From Hymenolepis diminuta (lineage: Eukaryota; Platyhelminthes; Cestoda; Cyclophyllidea; Hymenolepididae), in contig CAADRB010000020.1 of NCBI GenBank assembly GCA_900708905.1, positions 1,449,411 to 1,513,410 of the forward strand: a DNA stretch of 64,000 nt. The letters are read 5' to 3'. Under the pieces are notes generated by a model. That model had not been told where the DNA came from. It searched no databases and saw only the letters and a list, made by a program, of their open reading frames with translations. Below are positions 1-12,100 of the stretch, in pieces. How positions within the stretch are numbered: the stretch's first letter is position 1; each line of letters opens with the position of its first letter. The translations under genes and the position numbers were made by a program.

Positions 1-59
1 TAATTATAAAGATTATCTCCAAGACCGTTCAAAATTAATTTTTTATGTGTTTATTTCAG

Positions 60-126
60 AGACGCTAGCTCAGGACCCTCCTATTACGATCTCAATATGC
101 CGGATTGTCTCCGAGCAGTGCAGAAG
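60..126 (+). CDS. CDC14: CDC14 exon (first in window): N-terminal domain
   Basis: The acceptor is tttatttcag at 50-59. The single A at 60 completes a codon begun upstream, probably Arg by comparison with the family's YRDAS. The exon then reads [20 protein letters not shown] and ends QK before GTATTT, in phase 0. It aligns with [20 protein letters not shown] of human CDC14A, which places the missing N-terminus at about 125 residues. Confidence 0.9.
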
Positions 127-3100
127 GTATTTTACGCGTTTTACAAAAATTAATGACCTTCAAAGTGTTTTGTCTCCCTAATCCTACTATGTACTCATTG
201 AAACAATGAAAACTAATTGTGCAACTGGTTGAAAAAGTAGTTGATGCATTGCTTTAGGGTCTCAATATTAGGAAGATAATGAAGATGTTCAGTAAAATTG
301 GTGAATATGTACTGAATTTTAGTTTGTATTTTCGGAAAGTTCTTGCCATTTGCGAATTCAACTCGAATGTACATCCTGTCAAAAGTGAAAATTGACGATT
401 ATTGTTTTAAATGTAAAGGATGAGGTTCACATTCCGATAAAGGCGTCTTTGACTTTTGCAAAGCTGATACACCTATAATTTGGCACTTTTTTATGCTTGT
501 TGAAGGTTGATCTCTTTGCTTTGCTGCATCTGCAACAAAAATCCACAGACGATAGACTATCACAGCAGTTATTGTTAGTATGGAGAATGACATAATTTTT
601 GGTGGTTTGGCCATCTTTTTAAGCATTAAGAAACTCATTTAATTGACGTTTATTTAATTCTATAGAACAGTGATCTCACCAATAATATAGGAGCATTACT
701 TTTCTTTCTGTGTGTGCTTGCATGGAACTGGCACTTTTCTTGCAAGACTTTCCTTGAGAGTTAGCTTCACGGTTTGAAAAATGGAATTTACAATGATACA
801 CCAATAAAATTGAAGACTTAATTGACACTTTTTTAAAATTTAACGCAATTATGACATAGATAGTTTAAAAGAGGTGTCAATGTAAAAGAATTATTGGTTT
901 ATCGTAGGTGCTCTAAAACGAAGTCCTCTTTGTTGATACTTGATCGTGGGACTTTGCTGAGCAAGGCATTCGCAACTATAAGAAATGTAATGCGAGATTA
1001 CAAATTATTACTCATTTCCCACCGTATCAGAATAAACTTTAAACAGATTGTAAGTTTTATTTTAAATGCGTACTAGTAATAACCCACGATTTAATTGCCA
1101 CAGAAAATCACTGTAAATAATTAAGTGTTTAAATACTATACCAGAAAACACTTCCCTTTTTTAAGGTTATATCAGTGTCCGTATTTAGTTCTTAATTAAT
1201 TATTATTCAAATTGGCGAAATTTTGTAAATAATACTTATTTACGTTTGTTTAAAATGATAATTTACTAAATTTTCACATCAAAATGGAAAGTGATACTTA
1301 AACCTGGTTAGGGAAATTGAACGAATTAAAAAGAGACTAAAAGATAATTATGAAGAAGTAATATGTATTTATTTGGGAACGAAGTATTTTATTACTAAAT
1401 TTTTAATATTTTTATTGCAGAAAAGGATCAGAAATCGGGTGACGATAGAATAGTTGAATAGAGGGCAACAGAGAAGGGAATCGAGTTGAAGGTCAGAATA
1501 AAGTCAGTATGTCCAAAGAGTATTACTTCATTTGGTCTTTGGATTCTCGTCGTACACAATTCACAAGTTTATGCCTTAATAATCAAATTTCATGATCTGC
1601 CTCTGGGTCGCTTAATATGTTTATGACCATAATGATCAGAGCTTATTATTTGGTTGTAAAGTGGTATGGTTATAAATACCACTTTTTTTCTAACGGTCAT
1701 GATAGTAAAGAGATAGTTGTCGGCACTACATTGAAATAGCAAGGTTCACTACGGTTCTCTTATGGTAAACCCGTAAATATTAACAACATTTAATGTTGTA
1801 ATATTGAAAAACTACTGACAACTACCAGAAATATCTTAAAAGCCCATTAAGCTGTTATTAATCGCAGAGGGAATAAACTTTTAAGGCACCTCATTAAATT
1901 TAAATTCAGTTAATTTGCTTAAAGAAATTATCTTGAAAAATTCAGTAATAAGACAATTAAAAATTCTCAAATTCCCAAAATTACAAGCTCTTGCTTTTTG
2001 TTTTTTAGGACAAAATAATACGATCTTGAGAATACATTGTTTCCCTCTCCGATAGCCGGTTCTACAGAAGCAAACTATTTAAATCTTGATGTTAATAATT
2101 GCCACTAAGTTAAAACTAAATTACACCTAGTAACAGCTAGCTGTTCTCGGTTATGGGAAGTTGCAAGTGTATTAAAATGACATGAGTAATCGTTCAGTTT
2201 ATTCAATTAGTCAATAAGCTCTTATAATCTCAGGAAACTAGAGATTAATTCCTGAAATTTGACCTTTGGAGCATTAAGACATGAAGCAGTGAGCCTTGTT
2301 CATGAAAAAAAAGCATGAACACTGACTGTAATTGAAGTAAGACACTTAATGCTCTCCTCTATTTATCTACTTCTACTCGGCTACCTTCTTTTGAACATTA
2401 AAAGACTAGACAATGAGTTAATAATCTCGGGATAACTTTGTGAATCGGGAATTCAGACAAAACGAAATTATTTCATTTTTTTACTTTATCCCTTTTCATC
2501 CCATACTTTTACAGTTCAGTTTTCAAGCTCATCTTTAATTAAAAATTGTATGATAATAGTAATAAATGAGTGTAAAAGGATTTAATTCGCAAAATTTATT
2601 TTTAATATTATATTATTAAGCAGTTTTATCTTATTGACTTTCATTTATCCAGGAAATCTGATTTGCTGTTACAGGAGTAAATGAACATTACTCTTGTACC
2701 AGTTTCTTTTGTACTAAGTAGTATTAAAACTTTTTTTCTTCCAAAAATCGTCACGGAACATTTTTGAAAGAATATTGTCAACTGACAATGACGTGCAAAT
2801 TACATCTAAAAGTAAAAAAAGCCTGACAAAAATAGATTTTTTTTTCTATCACAACACAGCCATTTTTCCTTTTGTTGGAAAAGCGGGACGCATCCTATTG
2901 TCTTTTGCTTTTCAGGCTGTTCGGTTGGGATTTCTAGATTTCGATAATTTTGATCTCGAGGACTATGAGTACAATGAGGTGGGTCTGGGTTTTTTTGCCT
3001 GAATCATGAAGTCATTTTGGTGAAAAAGGATTACAAATCGCTCTTATATGTATCTTTACAGAAAGTTGAAAACGGTGACTTGAGTTGGATTGTGCCGAAC

Positions 3101-6100
3101 AAATTCATCGCTTTCTCTGGCCCCCATGCTAGAACCATGATGGATAACGGTACGACAGAATCCCCTGATCCTAAAAATGCTACTCATTGAGCATATAAGT
3201 AGTATGCGTTCTCTTTTAGGTTATCCAATGCACGCACCAGAGTTCTATCTCCCTTACTTCAAGAAGAACAATGTTACTAATGTGATTCGATTGAACCAGA
3301 AGATGTATGATTCATCAAAGTTCACTCGAGCTGGAATCTCCCATCATGATCTCATCTTCCCCGACGGATCAGTTCCATCCAAATTGATCACTCGGCAATT
3401 TCTGGAAATCTGTGAAAGTGCTCCAGGGGTGATTGCGGTTCACTGTAAAGGTAAGGAAGAGGGTTCTTTTCTGAAGTTGAAGTTCTGTTGACAATTTAAA
3501 AGTGGTTGAATTTGATAAAAAATTAAGTTTCCGTGAAAAGGTATGGTGCACTTGGTAAAAAAACACTATTTCGGTATCATCAAAATGAAGAAATACGTAT
3601 TTGTTACAGGGAAAATATTTGTCCAAAAAAATACATTGTAAGATAATCGATAAATATTTGCGATAGATGTAACTTTAATATGTTGCTATTGGCGCGGTCA
3701 GATCCAAAAATAATTTATATATTTACATATATTTAAATAATCACATCGACATGTGAACGGGGTTTTAGGTGATGGAATCGGCAGAATTTTGGAAATTGTT
3801 CTTGCGTTTTCCAGACTCAAACCCTCTCTCAACCCAAAATAGTAAAGATACTTAATCGACCATATTTGCATTATTCTTTAGTAGAAAATTGACATACATC
3901 TAGTAATTAAGAAAGTAAACGTAGCAATAGAGAATTTCTTTATCATTTCTTTTGTCTGATCTCCATTTATTTAAACACAAATTTCCAAATGCTCTGTAAA
4001 GAATAGATGACATATATTATGTGTTATAGTTTAACAATCCAGTCATATGATTCTATGCAGTTCCCAGTGTATCCTTTCTTATGTGATTCAGTAGAATTGA
4101 ACAAGTTCTATAGAATATTTGTTATATGAGTGCAAGACCCAACTTCTGGTATAACAGTCTATTCAACAGTACACCGATAGTACAGCGGTTAAATTGCTCT
4201 TGTGCAAAACTGTGGTGGCGGGTTTGATGCCCACTAGTACGCACACAGGAAGGGGAATGGTCAATCACACTGATTCGAGCTTCTCACTGGAGAGGCTTCA
4301 TGATGCTTCTTCTTGACTCAAGACTAATGTTGGAAATTGCTTACTTTAGTGAGGTTTACAGTTAATCACAGCCTTACAAATTAATCAGCTGAAGTTATTA
4401 CATTTACGTATTTCCAGCCAAGCAGGTCTAACTTTTCTGCGTCAAGGTCTTTGTATTTTACAAATCTTTTTCTCCAACAGGTATATTTTTAAAGACAAAA
4501 AAAGTTATTGCTAGTGATTCAAATAAGTCACTCTTAATTACACAGATCTATTCATTATTGTCTCAATATTAACTGTTTTGACACCAAATACAATATTTCA
4601 ATTTTAATAATCAGATCCACTAGAACACCACTTTTTGCGTCAATGCATAAAGCTAATGTTTTCTGAATAGCTTATCAAAATATTCATCACAACGTCGATC
4701 TCCCAAAATCCTCTTCCTATGGGAAGTATCTCGGATCTCCCTCAGTTAATTTTCCCAGTGTGGGTGGAAATCAGAATCAATGTATTTGAGTTTCCAATAA
4801 GTTATTTTCATCGCACAAATCGGTAAATATGTACTATGCATGTCAACTGAACAAAACTTAGTACCGAGGATATGAATTGGACAGAGGAATGCAAAGAGAT
4901 CTTCAGTGAAAGGTGAAAATTAAATATTTGAAGAAATTGGTTTGGGATAGTATTGATTGAAGCCTAGCAATGGAAAAGGGGTATTCAAATATGGGGTGTT
5001 GAACTTATAACCCATTCCAATTCATTTTTTAGCAATTGTAATCTAAATAGTTATCACTTATTCCGTCTTCTAATGTAAGATCTTCAAAAAGAGGACTGGA
5101 CAAATTTTTGAACTTTTCAGCTCATTTGGTATGGAGGGATTTACATTCGTCCAACAGAAACACCCATATTTAATCATTGATAAATACTTATCTAAACGAT
5201 TAATTTCAGTTTTAATCTTAGTATCGAAGTCTTAGACTCACTTTTTGTTGGGATTATCCCAAACTTGGCGTTTAACAAGACGATTAGAATCAACGCGTTA
5301 GTGTAGTTAATTTGGTTCCGTGAAGCCAAATTTAATAGTATTGTAGCGGGCCACCAGGGATTGACAGGTTCACCGATTTGTAGGTGAAATTGCCAACAGT
5401 AAATGAAAGAAAAGGAACGCCGAGGAATGCGTAGGCCAGGTTATATTGAAGTAAGCTCAGTACAGAGTCTCGAGGAAAAATAGGGAACTGGAGGGTTGAA
5501 CGACGAGAGATGAGCCTGGCGAGCTGGGGTCCACCCTGTTCGTATGTGTGTTTCATGGGAGGCCATTTATAGTCGACACTCTGGGTGTTGACTAAGCAGT
5601 GTCTGCCGAGGTATGTTTACCTTTTCCGGGTCGATGAGAGATAGGCCAGCTGAGAAAACATGATGTTTGTTTAGGGAGTGCTCGGGTCACAGGAATGGTT
5701 AAAGGTTTACAGAGATAACTTGTGAGGACATATAATTAAATTTGGTGATAATTAGGAAGGCTGTAAGATAAAATATTTCAGAAGAGGGATTCATCCTACA
5801 GTATTATGGGATGTGGGGATACACCTTAGAAGAAACCAGCACAGGATACATAGAACTTACTAAGCTGTTACTCTTCCGAGCTTAGTGAACTTCACTACCA
5901 CAATATAGGGGGAAGATGGGGATAGTGACAAAACATTTATATATGGAGAGAAAAGAAACAAGATATCAACCTCTTTAGTAGAAAAATGAAATTATGGCTT
6001 GGTATCAGAGTAAGCCTCAATGTGAGAGAATTAGGTGAAGAGGTGCGGAATGGACAGAAGGGAGTGAAAAGGGTAGAAAACTGAGCTAAAGGGATAAGCA

Positions 6101-9100
6101 ATGGATGAATGATCACAAAGGTAACAAATGTTTCGCTGCATTTATTGCCTTGTTATCCACCATAGAGGTGTCAAGGAGAAAAAATCAAAGGATCCATATT
6201 ATTTAATGTCTTTTCTTGACGCTATTTACATTTTATTTTTTTATATCTTCTCATTTTTATATTAAAATAATATTAAATAGTTTATCTTAACTAATGAATA
6301 ACCCTTACAGTGTACAATTTGTCCAAGGTAACTGGATATCGTTAATAGCAAGTTGAAGGATAATGATAAGAAGGTTAATTGACAATTTGATATTGCCTCT
6401 GACGCCACTGTAATCTCAAGAAAGGCAAGGAGAAGCTCGAGTTGTCCAGTACTAAAATTGACAAACCACATAGTCCGAAACTCTTCTGGTAACGCTTTTA
6501 AATTAGGTGAACTTGGTGATCAGCAAATTACTGCAAAATGCTTTGTAACAGATCAACCTGATCTGGGTCTTCTCAATCCTGATTGGTTGGACGGATTGAA
6601 GCTACTGAGACGGATTATCTACATCCTTGCAGAGAAATCATCTGTCACTCGGATGACGGAATAGAAAAGGAACCCCAAGACGGTCAGAAAGCAGAATAAG
6701 TCACAAAAAGAATTTCAGTGCACCTGTTAGTGAAATAGATATGAAAGCGAATTCGATATTGGAATGATTGAAGATTAACAGAACATAATGAAGCGTCAAG
6801 GCACGTAAATAAAATTAAGCTTGTACCTGAAAGAAAGTGCGAAACCATTTTTCTATCCCTAGCGCTCAGTCCCCTTCTCTGTCAGACAAAGCGTAGAGGA
6901 AGAGCTGCCACGCCCTAAGGAAATTTGTATCCTAAAACCGGTATCTAGCTCAAAATGGGCTGCACCAATTGTTGTTGTATGAAAATAGCATGGCAGCGTT
7001 ATTTTATGTGTCGATTTTTCCACTGAATGTAACTCTTAAAGATAACTGCCATCTAATTCCTAATACTGAAGACATACTTTGCAACTCACTTATTTTGCGA
7101 AAATGGATTTTTCTGGGACTTATCTGTAAGTCGAATTTGAACAAGAAAATTGTGAAGATTCGAATATCAAAACACACCAGGGTCTATATCAATTTCCTAG
7201 ACAGCTCCTGCTACCTTCAAACACTATGAACAATATGACTAGCGAACTAAGGGCACAACTGTGTATCTGGATGATACCATAGTCGTCGAGAAAGACCTAA
7301 AGGAGCGACTTGAATGCCTGATAAAACGCACTACCGATTATAATCTCTATCTGAGGCCAGAGAAGTGTGGGTTCTTGAAATCCATAATATATCTTGGCTT
7401 CATTTTTACCTGGAAGGTGGCCATCCTGATCCAGAACGAATTTGGGCTATTTTGGACATTCCATCTCTAATCGGCGTCCAAACTCTTCGTTTATTTCTGG
7501 GATTAATTAATCCAGATTTGTCAATCGTTATCGCTGCAGGTGTTCCAAGTTATGGTGTAGGAGCAGTGATTTTACATATTTTCCCAGATGACACAGAGAA
7601 AAAAGCACTTGCCTTTGCTTATGGCGTTAAGAACGGTCGCCACTTTACTCATCTGACAAACCACAAGCCTGTATCATCAATTTTTGGATTCAAGAAAGGC
7701 ATTCCAACATGTTTGGCGAACCGCCTTCAGCACTAGACAAAAATCTTTACAGGACTAGTCAACGGATTATCACGGTCAATTGAGAATCGACAAACACTTA
7801 TGAAAAAACCTTCATCGGCAGGATATTTCTGAAAAAGGATGTATAATGTATTCTTGCCGACTATTCGGAACAATCCTGTCGCGAAGGAGGAAATAAAATA
7901 TGCTTCAGCGGAGGACTCAGTCATCAGAACAGCCACGAAATTCGTAAAAACAAAATGGCATCCTCATCATTATAGGAAGACTTATTTCATCCATTTCACT
8001 GTCGTAAGGCATTATCTATTGTCGAATCCTATTTGATGTTCAATGAGAGTTGTCTTATGGGCTGTACTCAAGCAAAGAGTTCTTAAACAATTTCACTTTA
8101 GTCATTCAGAAATAAATCAAACGAAAAATTTAGCTAGAAGGTGCACACACTGGCCGGGAATGGAATAAGACATGGAACTGCTTGTCAAAATGCTTCTAGA
8201 AGCCCTCCAAGTGAAAAACCAATGGCTTGGTCCCCAACGAAGATACCATGAAGTAGAGTGCATATTGATTTTGCTGGTCCTATCAATGGTGTTGCATACT
8301 TATTATTGGTGAACTCACTTTCTAAGTGGCCGGAGATAATATCACTGCCATCGACAAATACTGTAACGACTATCGGTGCCCTTGATCGCGTCTTCACGAC
8401 GCATGGTCTCCCAGTAAATCTGGTGTCGGACAATGGAAAACAGTTCTTTTCGTCGCAGTTCTAAGAATACTGCAGACGAATAACTGCTCATCACATCCGT
8501 ACGCCCCCATATCAACTCAAATCGAACAGCCAGGTAGAGCGATTTATTGACGCGATCGTAAGGGCCCTGTTGAAAGAAAAGGTAGAGAGAGTGAGGCAAC
8601 GAGTTATTCAAACGTTCCTACTGACTTACAGGATGACTCCTCATTCGATGTTGGGTGGTAAATCGCCTGCAGAACTACTGATGCAAAGGGAGTTCTGAAC
8701 ATTTACAATGCTATGATACCGAAGGATCAGTGTAAAGTCATATAAGAGGTGCATTTACTGTCACTCACTCCTGGATGGCTGGATCTGTGGTCGAACGACG
8801 AGAAAAGGTCATTTATGAAGTCCAGGTGAATGACGCTATTTGGATAAAGCCTGCAAACCAAGTGAGGCCATATATTGCGGGAATAAAATCAACGCAAGCA
8901 TTAACTCCACTTTACCTTCTGTTGGACACTTCCAAACCTTCAGCAATTTAATCCAACAAGGCACGAGAAAGAAATCCAGAATAATAGATATGCTGCACAA
9001 AATAGACTCGTCAAAAGGTCGGGAGACTTCAGATGAATTCGAAGTTGAAGTCTTATGAAGAAAGAGCAGCTTAAAAAGCAGTTTAAATTTGATAGATTAC

Positions 9101-12100
9101 TTCATTGGGGATGCGAATTCGTTCTGGTAATATGCGGGATGTACTTATGCTGCCTTATGAATTAATTATGCACTTTAAGGCTCTCTTCACATACACATCC
9201 GCCACCACACATTTAATCCTTTCATCACGTGTATGTGCACGTATGATGGAAATGAGTGGAGATGCCCCTGGTTAGGTCACGCTTCCAATTAGAGGGGCGA
9301 AATGGAGGGGAGGGGGGTATTAACACGTGTCTCTCCCCATTCCTTATTTACGATACTAATAGAAAGTGTTAAAACTGAAAACATGATGAAAAGGTGATGA
9401 ATTGAAAGCTTTTAGTGCATTTTGCCATCAATCTGAATTGAATTTGAAGGTGAATAAATTTAAACGAAATCAATTGAAAACATAAGGGTTAAATCAACGA
9501 AATAATAGCGGGAACTTCACTTCTTTATTATTGATTTATGAAAAAATATTTTTTTAAAGGCGGTAGTTCTAACGCAAGTTCATTTGAACAGAGTTTATAA
9601 GTTACTTTCTAACAAAATTTCACTAATTCCTTATAAATTATTCTTCTCTTTGGAAGCGAGGACTGTGAAAATGTAATCAAATATTAATGTAATTAAGTCA
9701 AGAATCTATTATATACTAATCTAGCATATACTAAAGTAGCAATTTTTTCTTATCTAATTTTCTTTCAAACCTAATTTTAATTATGAAATTTTTAGTTGAG
9801 TGAAATGATAACAATTGATGAGAATATTTTGTCTCGAGGTTTTTCCCTTTTATACCAAAGATGTATACTGAAGACTAATATAAAACTATAAATTGTCATA
9901 CTTCTACGTAAAAAGGTAAGGGAGCATTTTTCGTGAAATACGGATTCTTTTCCCGATGAAATTTCAGTTTGCTCTTCTTAATTTCGATCCGAGGACCATT
10001 CCTTGGGGCCAACGAATACAATATTCTTCAAATTATTTGGAATTGTAATCTACAGCAGAGTTGTTGGTGCTAGTTATATTAGTAGACTAATGATTTCCTC
10101 TAAAATATGATTGTTTTAATTCTCTTTGTGAACATTCATACGCAGTTAACAATTCGAAATTTCACTTTTCTTTCACGAGGTCTCATAGGATTGCATTTTG
10201 CATCTTAGAGAAGGGGATTAAACTTGTTTGATGTTTTGACCTTTATCAGACTGAATAATTAAAAGACCTTGGCCAATGAAACTGCTGAAATCCTGCAGTA
10301 TCTTTTCGTTGGAAATAGATTATATTTTCAAGCGCCTTTCTGATTTCAGAATGGCTAATATTTGAATTTATGCTCACCGTTGTCTGTTTAGATACATCAA
10401 GTACATAATAATGTGGTTAGATGACTAAAAATTGTTATTTTATGAAAAAGCAGAAAAAACCGGTCTTAGGTGAATAGTTAGCATTGCAATTCATTAAAAT
10501 GCATATTTTTTAGGATTAAATGACTTTCTGTCCATACAACGAAGCCATACCATAAATAAAGTCATTCTTAAACATTAGCCTACCTCCTTAAGTATGCTTT
10601 TACAGGTAATCAGACACGTAGTAAATAAAAACTTGTTTACTATGATGGTTTGGAAAGTGTTTTTCATTAATGTTTAAATGTCATTAATGTTTATTTCCTT
10701 TCATTATTTCTAACTAAGCCGTTTATGGGCTCAAGAGAATTCATAGGATAAGATACGCAGGTTGCTAGTTTAGATTTTGAATACTTATTACCGGTCAATC
10801 AACCTGTTTAATTTCACTTACAATTAATGGGAAAAAAACAAATTTTTACCCCGACGCTAATCAAACTACGGTTTCTTAAATCTGATATGGATAATGCCAT
10901 GAAAGCTAAAGAAACTCGGAGCTTTGGTTCTCAGCATGTTACATAGTGTAATCAATTAAATCCCAGGTCTGTGTTTGGATTCCAGAAAACAGAAAATAAA
11001 TCATGCAAAATTGAATCAAGTTTGTTTGAATTGGTTTATAGGGTCATTTTCCAGGCAATATCAGATTTAAATATGCGAAGATGATGCAGTTTTGATATAT
11101 AAAACGATTTTTTAAAAATTTGAATATGTTTTTAAGGGTTTGGAGCTATACTCAATTTGTTTTTGTAGAATTAGCTAAAGAATAGCGTCAAACTATTCTT
11201 TTCCAAAAAGAATTCCTCATTTATGGTGTGATTGAGAAGTAATTCTCATATTTAGTTATTTTTTTACGATGAAGGACCAAAAAATAACACGTAACGTAAG
11301 GTTTGAAATTGAATTAATATGCTAGCAATATAGATCTGGGACTCCATTTTTAGAGTCCGTGGCCATGTGTTTGCGTGACTCCGTCTTTGAACACAATCTT
11401 TGCACTTGAATAATTGATTTTCGGACTTCTTGATGTGCTGATAACTTAGCAAATTTCGAAAACCTTCAATTTTCGAAAATGTCTATTCTTCATGTTTATT
11501 AGCGGGATATTCAAGATCATTTCGCAAAAATATGTAGCACCTTTCTAATTCAAGTCATGGCTAAGTATCTGATTAATAATTGCTGTAAAGTTACAACTTC
11601 AAAAAACTTGTGTTAAGGGGAATTTGATTCCTCGTGAATGTTTACGATTGCTGATGGTTATTGGACTTCTATAAGGATATTTCAGTTAGCGTATAACAGG
11701 AATACATCAGTGAAGCACCTTTCACAAAATTTGGAAAAATTCATGCGTCTATTAAACCTAGTGATGAAATATATTCGAAATCAGAAAGTGCAAAGCTTAT
11801 ATTCTTTTCACAGGCGCTGTTGAATATTTTATGTCCGTTTGATTAAAATAAAGCTTAGATGTAGATCGCATTAAGGATATGCATTAGCCATCACATATAT
11901 TTGAGAGAGAAAAAGTACATTTTAGTGTTTTCGATTTGGAAAATGAAAGATTTCCCTTGAGCTCAAGTAGAGGTATTTGGGGACGAAAAGGTGAACGGCT
12001 TGCTGTCAATCTTTTGAGAAATGGGATCTAAAGTTGCATACATACATGCGTATATTTCACAATCCCGTTCTGATTCTTCTGAAAGCTGAAGAACACTTAC

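Larger units (their letters stand above)
127..2915 (+). other. CDC14 intron, 2.8 kb
   Basis: AT-rich intron. Open frames at 399-638 and 894-1076 look like chance. Visible items are a family D repeat copy (1470-1552) and an imperfect hairpin (2268-2358), each listed separately. No gene is supported in the rest. Confidence 0.7.
6300..9320 (+). mobile_element. Ty3/Gypsy retrotransposon pol remnant
   Basis: Fragments of protease, reverse transcriptase, RNase H and integrase appear in the usual Gypsy order on the + strand, followed by a G-rich polypurine tract. Every domain is interrupted by stops or frameshifts, and neither gag nor flanking LTRs of its own were recognised. It lies in the same intron as the solo LTR at 5342, but that LTR is in the opposite orientation, so the two are separate insertions. 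The type resembles the K02A2.6-like Gypsy elements common in invertebrates. It is long dead. Confidence 0.85.

Noticed and set aside
3369..3626. Minus-strand 85-codon frame over a CDC14 exon
   Set aside because: Shadow of the conserved plus-strand exon, extending into the intron.
6262..6471. Minus-strand 69-codon frame over the Gypsy protease
   Set aside because: Shadow of the plus-strand protease fragment.
8185..8611. Minus-strand frames over the Gypsy integrase
   Set aside because: Shadows of the plus-strand integrase core.
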